From positions 1-40,983 of the forward strand of contig JADYYH010000041.1 in the NCBI GenBank assembly GCA_020853775.1: a DNA stretch of 40,983 bases, written 5' to 3'. Made by a program: the position numbers and the translations under genes. Under the pieces are notes generated by a model, which was given only the letters and a program-made list of their open reading frames with translations, was not told the DNA's origin and did no database searches. Source of the stretch: Nitrospira sp. (GTDB lineage: Bacteria > Nitrospirota > Nitrospiria > Nitrospirales > Nitrospiraceae). Numbering within the stretch: position 1 is the first letter of the stretch; each line of letters starts with the position of its first letter. Shown here piece after piece: positions 40,810 to 40,983 of the stretch.

Positions 40810-40967
40810 CAGCGACCTCCTCATCCTCCTTCCCTTGTGTCATCTGCCATTACGCTCCTAACCCGGAAAATTCACGACTCGCGTCATAAAAAAAGCCATC
40901 GAGGCTCCAACCTGTGCTATAGGAGCGGCGACCAAGCAGCTTCTACGTACAGCGATGGAGGCACCCG

Positions 40968-40983
40968 ATGGCGACAGACGGTA
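40968..40983 (+). CDS. start of a gene running off the right edge
   Basis: An ATG at 40968 is preceded six bases upstream by GGAGG; only M-A-T-D-G is visible. Upstream, 40888-40967 contains an A-run and GCCATCGAGGC/CGATGGAGGC-like repeats that could belong to a mobile element end, but this is not resolved. The reading frame cannot be judged from five codons. Confidence 0.35.

Noticed and set aside
40888-40967. insertion-sequence end at the right edge
   Set aside because: An A-run and a partly repeated GCCATCGAGGC-like string are suggestive, but only one end and five codons are visible, so no element can be called.

Overview
The window reads as about 41 kb of chromosome from a GC-rich diderm bacterium. 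TonB receptors, periplasmic lipoproteins, a Wzm/Wzt glycan exporter and very short CxxC zinc-ribbon proteins of a type I associate with Nitrospira point to a Nitrospira-like member of Nitrospirota. That taxonomic call is inference from gene style, not a database result. No rRNA, tRNA, CRISPR array or intact mobile element was found.

Left part (1-7525), minus strand: a decayed IS30-type transposase and a 54-aa zinc ribbon lie beyond the end of an iron/tetrapyrrole-type uptake locus. In transcription order the locus encodes a dedicated TonB, a secreted double-length CbiX/CbiK-type chelatase, a TonB-dependent receptor, a second secreted chelatase and a PepSY-type membrane protein. A Fur-box-like palindrome with a -10 element lies just upstream of the TonB gene. 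Next (7610-12770), same strand: a Com-like zinc ribbon, an AraC-type regulator overlapping an HlyD/MacA-type adaptor, a MacB/LolD-type ATPase and two FtsX-type permeases, apparently one export operon.

Middle (12960-19055): an HD-GYP-type protein; then a minus-strand operon with a canonical -35/-10 and an overlapping Fur box, encoding a second Com-like zinc ribbon, a porin, a lipoprotein, an FMN-binding domain protein carrying the SGAT flavinylation motif, and a four-helix membrane protein. A divergent lipoprotein ApbE (FAD:protein FMN transferase), followed by a small lipoprotein, completes what looks like an iron-regulated envelope flavoprotein system.

19066-25234, minus strand: fur, a Fur-box promoter, a ferric-iron ABC transporter (FbpA-FbpB-FbpC type), then ExbB, ExbD and a second TonB. 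The window therefore holds three Fur-type promoters, two TonB proteins and at least three routes tied to iron or metal handling, so this is an iron-homeostasis island.

25319-33360: a Panacea/SocA-like protein with its own promoter, a receiver-like protein lacking the phosphoacceptor Asp, a NarL-type regulator, an M32 carboxypeptidase, an O-methyltransferase, an EamA transporter, and a PAS-PAS-HisKA_3 kinase with its LuxR-type regulator. 33579-40809, plus strand: a surface-glycan cluster with a Gfo/Idh oxidoreductase, two GT2 glycosyltransferases, a polysaccharide deacetylase, a DUF5672-like protein, and Wzm and Wzt with a C-terminal glycan-recognition domain. The right edge holds the start of another gene.
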